IMG/VR virus record: IMGVR_UViG_3300028388_000491
Location: 1-41,955 of that record
From: a virus
Direction: 5' to 3' (one strand)
DNA: 41,955 bases
Part shown: in pieces, positions 36,001 through 41,754 of the stretch
How the letters are laid out: each line of letters opens with the position of its first letter
Numbering within the stretch: position 1 is the first letter of the stretch
Made by a program: the position numbers and the translations under genes
The notes under the pieces: model-generated
Seen by the model: only the letters and a program-made list of their open reading frames with translations
Told to the model about the DNA's origin: nothing
Database searches by the model: none

Positions 36001-36357
36001 ACAATTGAGGCTGGAAAGTCATACATCGTTCTTGCCAGCGACAACAGAATTCTAAAGGCTATACCATCAGAAGAAATTAGAAACTCTGACTCGGCCTTAA
36101 TTAAATTTCTTAATTACCGACAGTTTCCCTTTAAAGAGGATGAGCTGTACGTCATGGCATTTAAACAACGCATGACAAAGGCTGGTAAGAAGATGGCATT
36201 GATGACAGTTGCGGACTCTGACAGAGATCTTCAACCGATAACAGTCTTCCCTACTGCCTTCCCAAAGGCCTATATGAAAATAAAAGAGGGCGAAGCCTAC
36301 AAGCTTAAGCTTGCAAAAACAAAAGACGGAACAGTTATATTGGAGGATATACTTTGA
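33088..36357 (+). CDS. dnaE: Family-C DNA polymerase (DnaE-type, Pol III alpha)
   Basis: Encodes 1089 residues, close to full-length bacterial DnaE. An N-terminal PHP domain has all expected metal ligands: His7 and His9 (HVHTHYS), Asp16, Asp40-His41 (AITDHG), Glu66, His92, Cys142 (ASGCLSG), Asp206 and His208. The palm carries GPGRGSAAGS and PDIDTDI (Asp421, Asp423), with the third catalytic aspartate Asp568 in IKIDALGLK. HAAGVVTS and EQVMQACTELGGMT are further family motifs. The C-terminal part has an OB-like region. It copies the phage chromosome. No clear Shine-Dalgarno precedes the ATG. The intact PHP site suggests built-in proofreading. Confidence 0.95.
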   Translation: MGYVGLHVHTHYSLFDGIATPAEYVERADELGMNAIAITDHGSLSGHREMYRAAKEKGIKPILGIEGYITEDRFDRRDIDKREGPLDLVYNHIIILAKNKKGLENLNKLNEIAWTEGFFKKPRIDYEVLERYSEGLIVASGCLSGALAKAVEAEEYAEAKRIIEWHKRVFKDDYYIEVMPHNPPEMNNKLLELADQFGVKAVLTPDCHHAHTGQKEIQELKLILNTYSNKIKKDSTYDKSKKYENLMERLDYLYGERDITFSKYDIHLLSEDEVRSAMLDQGIDRQDILDHTNEVADKVEDYEIVDHLDLLPVQYQDPDEELRKVALSGLKKRGLENSQEYLDRLEEELEVIKNKNFGPYFLVVRNMINWAKKNDIMVGPGRGSAAGSLLCYALDITDIDPIEHNLLFFRFINPERNDFPDIDTDIQDSRRDEVKDYLVRQYRHVASIATFLSFKDKGVIRDLARVLNIPLADVNKVSKLFDTWDEYCTSKVTAWFREKYPEVEQYGEQLRGRIRGTGIHAAGVVTSKSPIFKNAPMETRNAPGTKERIPVVAVDMEEAERIGLIKIDALGLKTLSVMKDAQKIIKDRHGKDIDFLSIDTDDKNVYKMLSDGHTKGVFQCEATPYTNLIVKMGVKNFAELAASNALVRPGAMNTIGKDYILRKQGKQDIAYHHTQMKELTKETYGCILYQEQVMQACTELGGMTMAEADKVRKIIGKKKDAKEFDVFKDKFVEGASRYLSPNAAADLWSDFEAHAGYSFNKSHAVAYSTLSYWTAWLKYYYPIEFMYSILKNEKDKDARTEYLIEAKRMGIPIRLPHVNDSDMDFKIEGKGIRFGLSAIKFISEKVASSYISARPFSSFKELEDFATTKGNIAGRRSLESLRITGAATFPDNPRNEEEIKENLYEYLNLPEFNITVPSHYYAFINEADEYEEKGAFILMGMVKNIKRGKGWSRIEILDRTGMIGIFDEEQTTIEAGKSYIVLASDNRILKAIPSEEIRNSDSALIKFLNYRQFPFKEDELYVMAFKQRMTKAGKKMALMTVADSDRDLQPITVFPTAFPKAYMKIKEGEAYKLKLAKTKDGTVILEDIL

Positions 36358-37367
36358 CAACTATAGAAGAAGCGTTAGCCCAGCTAGATCCAAAGCTACG
36401 CAAAAGACTAACCAACGGCGTTGGCATTCATACAGAAAAGCAGCCAACTGCCAGTCCTGGCCTAAACAAGGCATTGGGTGGTGGCCTGCCATACGGAAGG
36501 CAGGTTCTTATTTGGGGAAGTAAGTCAAGTGCTAAATCCTCTATGTGTCTTCAGACAATCGGTATTGCTCAAAAAGAGGGCAAGCTATGTGCCTGGATTG
36601 ATGCAGAGATGTCTTATGACGAGGAGTGGGCTAAAAAGCTAGGGGTAGACACAGACAAACTAATCTACTCACAGGCAAAGACTATTAACGAAATGGTAGA
36701 TGTAGCCGTTGCTCTTATGCAGGCTGGAGTTGACCTACTAGTTATTGACAGTATCACATCCCTGTTGCCAGCAATCTATTTTGAGAAAGACTCTAGCGAA
36801 TTGAAGGCACTAGAGAATACTAAGCAGATCGGTGCAGAGTCTAGAGACTTTAGTAACGCATGGAAGATGATTAACTATGCAAATAATGAAACAAAGCCAA
36901 CTTTGGTTATTGCTATATCTCAATCCAGGAATAACATTAATGCTATGTATACTAGCCAGCAACCAACAGGTGGTCAGTCTACAAAGTTTTACTCATCAAC
37001 AGTAATTAAACTGTTTAGCTCAGAGTCTGATAATCAAGCACTAAAGGGCAAGATTAAGTCAGGAGACAAGCTCATCGAAGAAAAGATTGGTCGTAAGATC
37101 CGCTGGGAGCTTCAGTTCTCAAAGACTTCTCCAGGGTTTCAATCAGGAGAGTATGACTTCTACTTTAAGGGCGACAACATCGGAGTAGACGAGATTGCAG
37201 ATCTTGTGGACACCGCAGAGATGTCTGGCTTTGTAGAAAGAACTGGTGCCTGGTATAAGATTACCGAGGATGAAAAGGTGCAGGGTAGAGATGCTTTCGT
37301 GCAGTATGTAAAAGACAACCCAGACTTTCAAAAGAATCTAAAGGAGAAGGTCTTTGGGCAAGTATAA
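36354..37367 (+). CDS. RecA/UvsX-like recombinase
   Basis: Encodes 337 residues. It starts with TTG at 36354, overlapping the polymerase stop, with GGAGG 8 bases upstream. The RecA core includes Walker A GSKSSAKS (Gly55, Lys61, Ser62), catalytic Glu85 in DAEMSYDEEW, Walker B LLVIDS (Asp132), and a loop segment AISQSRNNINAMYTSQQPTG like the RecA L1/L2 region. The Walker A glycine before the lysine is alanine here, as is non-standard in T4 UvsX. The C-terminal domain is helical and continues to residue 337. It would promote strand exchange in recombination-dependent replication and repair. Two resolvase-type genes lie downstream. Confidence 0.9.
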   Translation: MTTIEEALAQLDPKLRKRLTNGVGIHTEKQPTASPGLNKALGGGLPYGRQVLIWGSKSSAKSSMCLQTIGIAQKEGKLCAWIDAEMSYDEEWAKKLGVDTDKLIYSQAKTINEMVDVAVALMQAGVDLLVIDSITSLLPAIYFEKDSSELKALENTKQIGAESRDFSNAWKMINYANNETKPTLVIAISQSRNNINAMYTSQQPTGGQSTKFYSSTVIKLFSSESDNQALKGKIKSGDKLIEEKIGRKIRWELQFSKTSPGFQSGEYDFYFKGDNIGVDEIADLVDTAEMSGFVERTGAWYKITEDEKVQGRDAFVQYVKDNPDFQKNLKEKVFGQV

Positions 37368-37515
37368 CGTACACCACGGCTCTTTTCCATGTCACACATG
37401 CGGAGTCGTCGTAACTAGTTTAAGGCATTACACCTCAGATAATCTGCTTACCTGGATGTGCCCAGAGAAACACCTTTCGGAGGTTTCCCTTGACACAAAG
37501 AAGGTAAGGGGGTAG
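37354..37515 (+). CDS. Small zinc-binding protein (53 residues)
   Basis: A short gene between the recombinase and the next gene. A TTG at 37354 has AAGGAGAAGG (37341-37350) upstream and reads MGKYNVHHGSFPCHTCGVVV and on to KKVRG. Cys13, Cys16, Cys36 and His40 form a CxxC...CxxxH zinc-ribbon-like pattern. It overlaps the recombinase end by 14 bases, and its stop is 2 bases before the next start. The reading frame has sensible amino-acid use throughout. Tiny zinc-ribbon proteins next to recombination genes are common in actinophages; the function is unknown. Confidence 0.7.
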   Translation: MGKYNVHHGSFPCHTCGVVVTSLRHYTSDNLLTWMCPEKHLSEVSLDTKKVRG

Positions 37516-37518
37516 AAT
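37490..37518 (+). promoter_or_regulatory. Sigma70-like promoter, -35 and -10
   Basis: A perfect TTGACA (37490-37495), a spacer of 17 bases, then TAGAAT (37513-37518). It is the only near-consensus -35/-10 pair in the window. A transcription start would fall near 37525, inside the next gene, so it may serve genes further downstream or be a chance match; the -10 box overlaps that gene's TTG start. Confidence 0.45.
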
Positions 37519-37811
37519 TGAGTGAGAGAAACGAAAGTAAACGAATAGGAGCCAAACAACATAAAAACTCAGGCAGAAACACTAAGAAGGGCGATGCCAC
37601 TTGGCACAACTTCGTAGTTGACTTTAAGGAATATCCGAAGGGTATTACAGTCAATCAGGAGATATGGGCTAAGGCTGTTACGGATGCAATGAAGTCTAAC
37701 GCAGATCCTGCACTCGTCCTGGTGTTAGGAGAAGACAACCAAAAGACTAGGCTAGCAGTGATAGAGCTTAGTTTGCTAGAGCAAATGATAGAAGATTTGG
37801 AAAAGAAATGA
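37518..37811 (+). CDS. Small basic protein, possible Hjc-like (PD-(D/E)XK) nuclease
   Basis: Encodes 97 residues from a TTG, with GGGGG 5 bases upstream. The N-terminus is basic (SKRIGAKQHKNSGRNTKKGD). The order SGR...KKGD (Asp26), then VVDFK (Asp35, Lys37), then EIWAKAVTDAMKSNADPALV and strands LVLVLGED and RLAVIE fits the core of archaeal-type Holliday junction resolvases: GD, then (D/E)xK, then a helix leading to PxLVL. An Asp stands where Glu is usual, and spacing from Asp26 is short. It lies beside RecA- and RuvC-like genes, so junction cutting is plausible. It is also possible that the similarity is coincidental. Confidence 0.5.
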   Translation: MSERNESKRIGAKQHKNSGRNTKKGDATWHNFVVDFKEYPKGITVNQEIWAKAVTDAMKSNADPALVLVLGEDNQKTRLAVIELSLLEQMIEDLEKK

Positions 37812-38539
37812 AAACTTTATTTTTAGATATTGAAACAACACCAATGCAGGTGTATACCTGGGGACTCTGGGATCAAAACATTGGAATTAATCAAATAATC
37901 AAACCAACAGAAATGATGTGCTTTGGTGCAAGGTGGGCAGGGCAGAAAAAGGTTCACTTTAAGTCTGTTCATCACCACGGCAAAGAAGAAATGCTAGAGC
38001 ACTTGTATGGCCTTATGGATGAAGCGGACGTTCTGGTTGGCTGGAACTCAGCCGCATTTGATCACAAGCACATTTTAAGAGAGTTTTTAGAGGCAGGATT
38101 TACTCCACCGTCACCTACAAAAGACCTAGATCTTATGTCAGTGGTCAAGTCAAATTTTAAATTCCCTAGTAACAAGCTAGATTATGTTGCACAGGCACTA
38201 GGAGTAGGGTCCAAGGTCAAGCACTCAGGATTTGATCTATGGCTCAAGTGCATGGACAACGACAAGAAGGCATGGGTAGAAATGAAAAAGTATCAGATTC
38301 AGGACGTAGACCTGCTTGTCGACCTTTACGACATTTTGCTGCCATGGGCAGATGGACCTAACATTGCAGCGTACGATATGCTAGAGGGGGCATGCGTTGC
38401 CTGCGGATCGCATAACCTAGAGGCCAAGGGTATTTCTGTAGGAACTACTGGAACTTATCAACGTCACCTATGTCTAGACTGTGGCAAGTGGTCTAAATCA
38501 ACTAAAGCAATTGCTACAACTGACATGACTAACGCCTAG
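37808..38539 (+). CDS. DEDDy 3'-5' exonuclease with C-terminal zinc ribbon
   Basis: Encodes 243 residues; ATGA overlap with the gene before. Exo I is LFLDIETT (Asp7, Glu9), Exo II is LVGWNSAAFDHKHI (Asn80, Asp85), and Exo III is the YQIQD pattern (Tyr162-Asp166), so this is a RNase H-like DEDDy exonuclease. The last 45 residues add a zinc ribbon, CVACG (two Cys) and CLDCG (two Cys). It could proofread for the phage polymerase or trim ends during recombination. It lies with nuclease genes rather than next to the polymerase. Stand-alone exonuclease of this type is common in actinophages. Confidence 0.85.
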   Translation: MKTLFLDIETTPMQVYTWGLWDQNIGINQIIKPTEMMCFGARWAGQKKVHFKSVHHHGKEEMLEHLYGLMDEADVLVGWNSAAFDHKHILREFLEAGFTPPSPTKDLDLMSVVKSNFKFPSNKLDYVAQALGVGSKVKHSGFDLWLKCMDNDKKAWVEMKKYQIQDVDLLVDLYDILLPWADGPNIAAYDMLEGACVACGSHNLEAKGISVGTTGTYQRHLCLDCGKWSKSTKAIATTDMTNA

Positions 38540-38546
38540 GGTGGTG

Positions 38547-38552
38547 TATAAT
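38547..38552 (+). promoter_or_regulatory. Leaderless promoter with ambiguous start
   Basis: TATAAT (38547-38552) lies 3 bases before ATG 38556 and 6 bases before an in-frame GTG at 38559. The weak -35 ATGACT at 38525-38530 is 16 bases upstream. Spacing elsewhere in the window (6-9 bases) favours translation from the GTG. Confidence 0.6.
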
Positions 38553-38555
38553 AGT

Positions 38556-38873
38556 ATGGTGGAAGAAACGCAGAAAGAACAAACGACAATCGAACAAATA
38601 AATGGTTTATCTGAAATTGCAGATTACATGGAGGACGAAGAGCTAACTGCAGCACTTACAATGGTGGCAAAGCTAATCGTAAAGCCAGATATCCCTATGA
38701 ACATCGCAACGGTAGAAATTGTAAGGCTACAGGCTATCGCTGCAAAGATGAGCTTCAAAGCCACATGGATGGCTAATGTAGATAAAGGAGACAGGGCTAA
38801 GAAAAACTTGTACTATACAGCAGCAGACTCCATCAATAGTTTGGTGTCAGCACTCAAGTACATTACCCGATAA
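38556..38873 (+). CDS. Hypothetical helical protein
   Basis: Encodes about 105 residues (ATG 38556; leaderless spacing would suit GTG 38559). It is mostly helical and soluble: IADYMEDEELTAALTMVAKL near the start, RLQAIAAKMSFKATWMANVD in the middle, and a last helix (SINSLVSALKYITR) that ends at the stop. Pattern is that of a small helical bundle, with no DNA-binding motif. It stands directly before the Cas4-like gene. I recognise no family. Confidence 0.75.
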   Translation: MVEETQKEQTTIEQINGLSEIADYMEDEELTAALTMVAKLIVKPDIPMNIATVEIVRLQAIAAKMSFKATWMANVDKGDRAKKNLYYTAADSINSLVSALKYITR

Positions 38874-38874
38874 T

Positions 38875-39678
38875 ATGATGGCTAAAAACTTACTTAATGA
38901 AATAATGATTAAAGCAGAAAAAGATGCTGAGATTAAAAAAATTGTAGACACTGATGCCCTTGTTGAAAAGATTCAGCACGGATACATCGCAAAGCGTGGT
39001 CCAAGACATCAGCAAAAGAAAACGTTTGCACCAAGCACGATTGCATTTTCTCACGGCGAATGCCCAAGGTATTGGTACCTAGCATTTGAAGGCGGGACTT
39101 TCGAAGATAACGCAGATGCGTATGCAGGGGCCAATATGACTAATGGTACTTTGTCTCACGAACGAATCCAGAAGGCCATGGAAGATGCTGGTATCTTAAA
39201 AGATGCCGAGTTTAAGGTTACCTGGAGCGATCCTCCAATTTTTGGATATGGAGATGTAATCTTAGATTGGGAGGGCGAAGACCTTCTGGGAGAGATTAAG
39301 ACAATGCCAATGGAGGGCTTTGAGTACCGTAAGAAAACGGGCAAGGCAAAGCTAGGTCACTTAATACAGCTGTTAATCTACATGCGTATTCTTAATAAGA
39401 CCAAAGCAGTTTTAATATACGAGAATAAAAATAACCATGACTTGCTAATCATTCCCGTACAGGCAAATGATTATCATGTTAGGTGGGTAGGCCAGGCCTT
39501 TGATTGGATGAAAACAGTTCGTAAAGCCTGGGAGGACAAAACGCTCCCAGAGAAGAACTATAGGTCTAATTCAAAGATTTGCAAAACTTGTCCACTAAGT
39601 GCGGTTTGCAGTGAAGCTGGTAAGGGAGATATTAAAATCAGTTCATTGGAGCCGCTAGATGAAAAACAAGCATTGTGA
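38875..39678 (+). CDS. Cas4-like PD-(D/E)XK exonuclease with Fe-S site
   Basis: Encodes 267 residues. The RecB-type nuclease core has a His in GTLSHERI, Asp127 in GYGDVILD, and the Glu140-x-Lys142 pair in GEIKT, with a QLLIYMRIL helix after it. Cys63 (GECPRYW) and Cys236, Cys239, Cys245 (CKTCPLSAVC) match the four cysteines that hold a 4Fe-4S cluster in Cas4/AddB-type proteins. No CRISPR locus is near. Phage Cas4-like proteins probably act in recombination or end resection, possibly together with the RecA-like protein. The start is one of two adjacent ATGs. Confidence 0.88.
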   Translation: MMAKNLLNEIMIKAEKDAEIKKIVDTDALVEKIQHGYIAKRGPRHQQKKTFAPSTIAFSHGECPRYWYLAFEGGTFEDNADAYAGANMTNGTLSHERIQKAMEDAGILKDAEFKVTWSDPPIFGYGDVILDWEGEDLLGEIKTMPMEGFEYRKKTGKAKLGHLIQLLIYMRILNKTKAVLIYENKNNHDLLIIPVQANDYHVRWVGQAFDWMKTVRKAWEDKTLPEKNYRSNSKICKTCPLSAVCSEAGKGDIKISSLEPLDEKQAL

Positions 39679-39949
39679 ATGGTGCGATAGTTCTTTTGAG
39701 GCCAGAGTGTCTTATCAGATCTATTGCTCTCCTGATTGCAGACAAGCTGCAACTAGAGAAAAAATAAATCAACGCTACCTGCAAAAACGCAGAGATCAAA
39801 GACGTTCTAAGCCAAAGCTTTGTAAGTCTTGTAAAAAGCCTTTGTCTGTTTATAATGATGAGCAGCTATGTCATAGCTGTTTAGTTAATCCTAAAGAGGT
39901 TAAGGATGCCCTTAAAGATTTGAAAGATTTGTTTGATGAAGATAAATGA
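39659..39949 (+). CDS. Two-zinc-finger basic protein
   Basis: Encodes 96 residues and overlaps the end of the Cas4-like gene by 20 bases. Cys6/Cys9 with Cys23/Cys27, and Cys55/Cys58 with Cys71/Cys74, make two C4 zinc modules. Between them is a highly basic helix (NQRYLQKRRDQRRSKPK), and the tail is acidic-lysine-rich. Zinc modules and a basic helix suggest nucleic-acid binding. The protein is one of a series of small zinc proteins in this region. The role is unknown. Confidence 0.75.
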   Translation: MKNKHCEWCDSSFEARVSYQIYCSPDCRQAATREKINQRYLQKRRDQRRSKPKLCKSCKKPLSVYNDEQLCHSCLVNPKEVKDALKDLKDLFDEDK

Positions 39950-40508
39950 GGCCCTTAGGCCAGATAAGATATGTTCTATTGATGCAAGCACCAACAGCTT
40001 AGCCTTTGCAATATTTAACAAAAAAGAATTGGTTAGATATGGGAAGATTGAGTTTACTGGCAAGAACATATACGAAAAAATTGCAGACGCCTCACGCAAG
40101 ACAGGATCGCTTTTAGAGCACTTTGATATAGACGCCATAGTGATTGAGCATTCCGTCTTTATGAACAGCCCCAAGACCATGTCAGAGCTTTCTATGGTGC
40201 AGGGTGCACTGCTAGGCTCCGCTGGTAGGAGCGGCATCAAGACAGCAGGCTCGATCAATCCAATAACCTGGCAAACATTTATAGGAAATGGAAAGCTCAA
40301 GCTTGAAGATCGTAAAAAAATAGTAGACGAAAATCCTGGAAAATCAAAAGCATTTTATAAAAAACTTGAGAGAGAGCAGAGAAAACTCAAGACTATTAAG
40401 TTTGTTAATACTTATTATGATATTGAAATAGAAGACAATGATGTAGCAGACGCTATTGGTGTTGGTCACTATGCATTTCATAACTGGGTAAAGATTGAAA
40501 AGGTTTGA
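39936..40508 (+). CDS. RuvC-like Holliday junction resolvase
   Basis: Encodes 190 residues from ATG 39936, overlapping the previous gene by 14 bases. RNase H-fold catalytic acids are in place: Asp16 in CSIDASTNSLAFAIF, Glu71 in AIVIEHSVF, and Asp169/Asp172 in EDNDVADAIGVGHYA, the standard RuvC layout. The middle TWQTFIGNGKLKLEDRKKIV corresponds to the DNA-binding helices. It would cut four-way junctions from recombination and help clear branched DNA before packaging. The start has no clear ribosome site, so coupling to upstream translation is likely. Confidence 0.9.
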   Translation: MKINEALRPDKICSIDASTNSLAFAIFNKKELVRYGKIEFTGKNIYEKIADASRKTGSLLEHFDIDAIVIEHSVFMNSPKTMSELSMVQGALLGSAGRSGIKTAGSINPITWQTFIGNGKLKLEDRKKIVDENPGKSKAFYKKLEREQRKLKTIKFVNTYYDIEIEDNDVADAIGVGHYAFHNWVKIEKV

Positions 40509-40519
40509 CAAGGAGAGAG

Positions 40520-40675
40520 ATGGCTGGTAAACTATATAAATCAGAAAGTTGGCTTCGCAAGAGATACTTGGTTGACAGGAAGACTCCGCAGGAAATTGCA
40601 AAAGAATCTGGGGCAAGTCTAGAAACAATATATGTATACCTTGCAAAATTTGGATTGAGGAAATCTAGAAGATGA
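40520..40675 (+). CDS. Small helix-turn-helix protein (51 residues)
   Basis: A short gene in the gap before the DUF1599-like gene. AAGGAGAG precedes the ATG at 40520 and the end overlaps the next ATG (ATGA). It reads MAGKLYKSESWLRKRYLVDR then KTPQEIAKESGASLETIYVY. The segment TPQEIAKESGASLETIYVYL is a clear helix-turn-helix, with a basic C-terminal end (FGLRKSRR). It could be a regulator or a terminase-like DNA binder. This kind of motif also appears in homing-endonuclease DNA-binding domains. Confidence 0.72.
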   Translation: MAGKLYKSESWLRKRYLVDRKTPQEIAKESGASLETIYVYLAKFGLRKSRR

Positions 40676-40938
40676 CAACACAAAACGATATCGTGAGGGT
40701 ATGCACAGATATCAGCGGAATGCTACAAGCAAAGAATGTAGCATATGGCGATTCTGCACTAGACCCCGTGCGTATATTTTCAAAGTCAAACGCTATAGAA
40801 CAGTTGCTAGTGCGTATTGACGATAAGCTATCTCGGTTTGCCAGGGGAACAGACTACCCTGGAGACAACGACATTGATGACTTAATTGGATATTTAGTAT
40901 TGTTAAAAATCGCTAAGGAGAGACATGGGCAGGCGTAA
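40672..40938 (+). CDS. DUF1599-like / MazG-like nucleotide-related protein
   Basis: Encodes 88 residues. The all-helical layout with AKNVAYGDSALDPVRIFSKS, then RIDDKLSRFARGTDYPGDND and DDLIGYLVLLKI resembles the DUF1599 group (all-alpha nucleotide pyrophosphohydrolase-like proteins found in phage nucleotide metabolism). The conserved acidic DDLIGYL helix at the end is the strongest match. It overlaps both neighbours. Substrate is unknown. Confidence 0.65.
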   Translation: MTTQNDIVRVCTDISGMLQAKNVAYGDSALDPVRIFSKSNAIEQLLVRIDDKLSRFARGTDYPGDNDIDDLIGYLVLLKIAKERHGQA

Positions 40939-41218
40939 AAAAGTAGTATTGGCAGAAACAAAGTTTGAGCGTACATACGAGTATGCATTTGATCACATCA
41001 ACGATACCCTAAAGCCAGGAGATTTGTTTAAGGTGTCTGGTGAGTACGGTATGAAGTTTAAGTTTCACAGCGTAGTTACTAATAAAGAAACTGGTGCCCA
41101 GTGGATAGACTGCTTTGAACTGCACAGGGGCAAGGGCGGACCCCAATCAGGCTGCCAAAGATCTTTTAAGTTTGATAGAATTAAACGTATACCAAGAAAG
41201 CGATACAAGAAAGTATGA
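40925..41218 (+). CDS. Basic hypothetical protein
   Basis: Encodes 97 residues, with AAGGAGAG 5 bases before the ATG. It is strongly basic at both ends (MGRRKK; RIKRIPRKRYKKV), with a beta-rich middle (PGDLFKVSGEYGMKFKFHSV, TGAQWIDCFELHRG) like a small SH3- or Tudor-type barrel. It probably binds nucleic acid. Its end overlaps the small terminase start (ATGA), suggesting a link to packaging. I recognise no named family. Confidence 0.65.
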   Translation: MGRRKKVVLAETKFERTYEYAFDHINDTLKPGDLFKVSGEYGMKFKFHSVVTNKETGAQWIDCFELHRGKGGPQSGCQRSFKFDRIKRIPRKRYKKV

Positions 41219-41754
41219 GTACCGAAAAAGATTTAGTAGACCATTTAGATAAGGTTAACGAGGTTGTCGGAGAATATCTAAAGGGTAATGACCCTACGAC
41301 CATCTCTAAGGAGCTGTCTATTCCAAGGCAGAAAGTAATGACCTACCTAAACGAATGGAAGGCAATGGCATCAGACAATGCCGCTATCAGGGCAAGGGCA
41401 AAAGAGGCCTTGGCGGCAGCCGACAGCCACTACAGCAGACTTATCAATAAGGCGTATGAAGTTATTGACGAAGCCACCACTACGGGCAACCTAAACGCAA
41501 AGAGTGGCGGAATCAAGATCGTAATGGACTTAGAGTCTAGAAGAATTGACATGCTACAAAAGGCAGGCTTGTTGGAGAACAAAGAGCTAGCAGAGGAGAT
41601 GGTTGAGATTGAGGAAAGGCAGCAAGTACTAATTAATATTCTTAAAGATATTGCAAGTGACTATCCAGAAATCCGTGATCAAATTATGAAGAGGCTTTCA
41701 GAGGTTTCGGATGAAGGTGAAGCCGTCACAATAGTTCATAAAGAGGATAGCTAA
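41215..41754 (+). CDS. Terminase small subunit, putative
   Basis: Encodes 179 residues. Residues 28-49 form a helix-turn-helix (TTISKELSIPRQKVMTYLNE), followed by long helices that could oligomerise (RAKEALAAADSHYSRLINKA, ESRRIDMLQKAGLLEN). The C-terminal 50 residues are acidic (EEMVEIEERQQVLINILKDI). The size, HTH plus coiled-coil layout and position immediately upstream of the large terminase match TerS, which recognises phage DNA to start packaging. The stop overlaps the next start (TAATG). Confidence 0.75.
   Translation: MSTEKDLVDHLDKVNEVVGEYLKGNDPTTISKELSIPRQKVMTYLNEWKAMASDNAAIRARAKEALAAADSHYSRLINKAYEVIDEATTTGNLNAKSGGIKIVMDLESRRIDMLQKAGLLENKELAEEMVEIEERQQVLINILKDIASDYPEIRDQIMKRLSEVSDEGEAVTIVHKEDS

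Noticed and set aside
37365-37520. Intergenic regulatory RNA after the recombinase
   Set aside because: A reading frame with conserved-looking zinc ligands fills this stretch, so a small gene explains it better.
38875-39678. CRISPR adaptation system suggested by the Cas4-like gene
   Set aside because: No repeats, Cas1 or Cas2 are in the window; phage Cas4-like nucleases stand alone.
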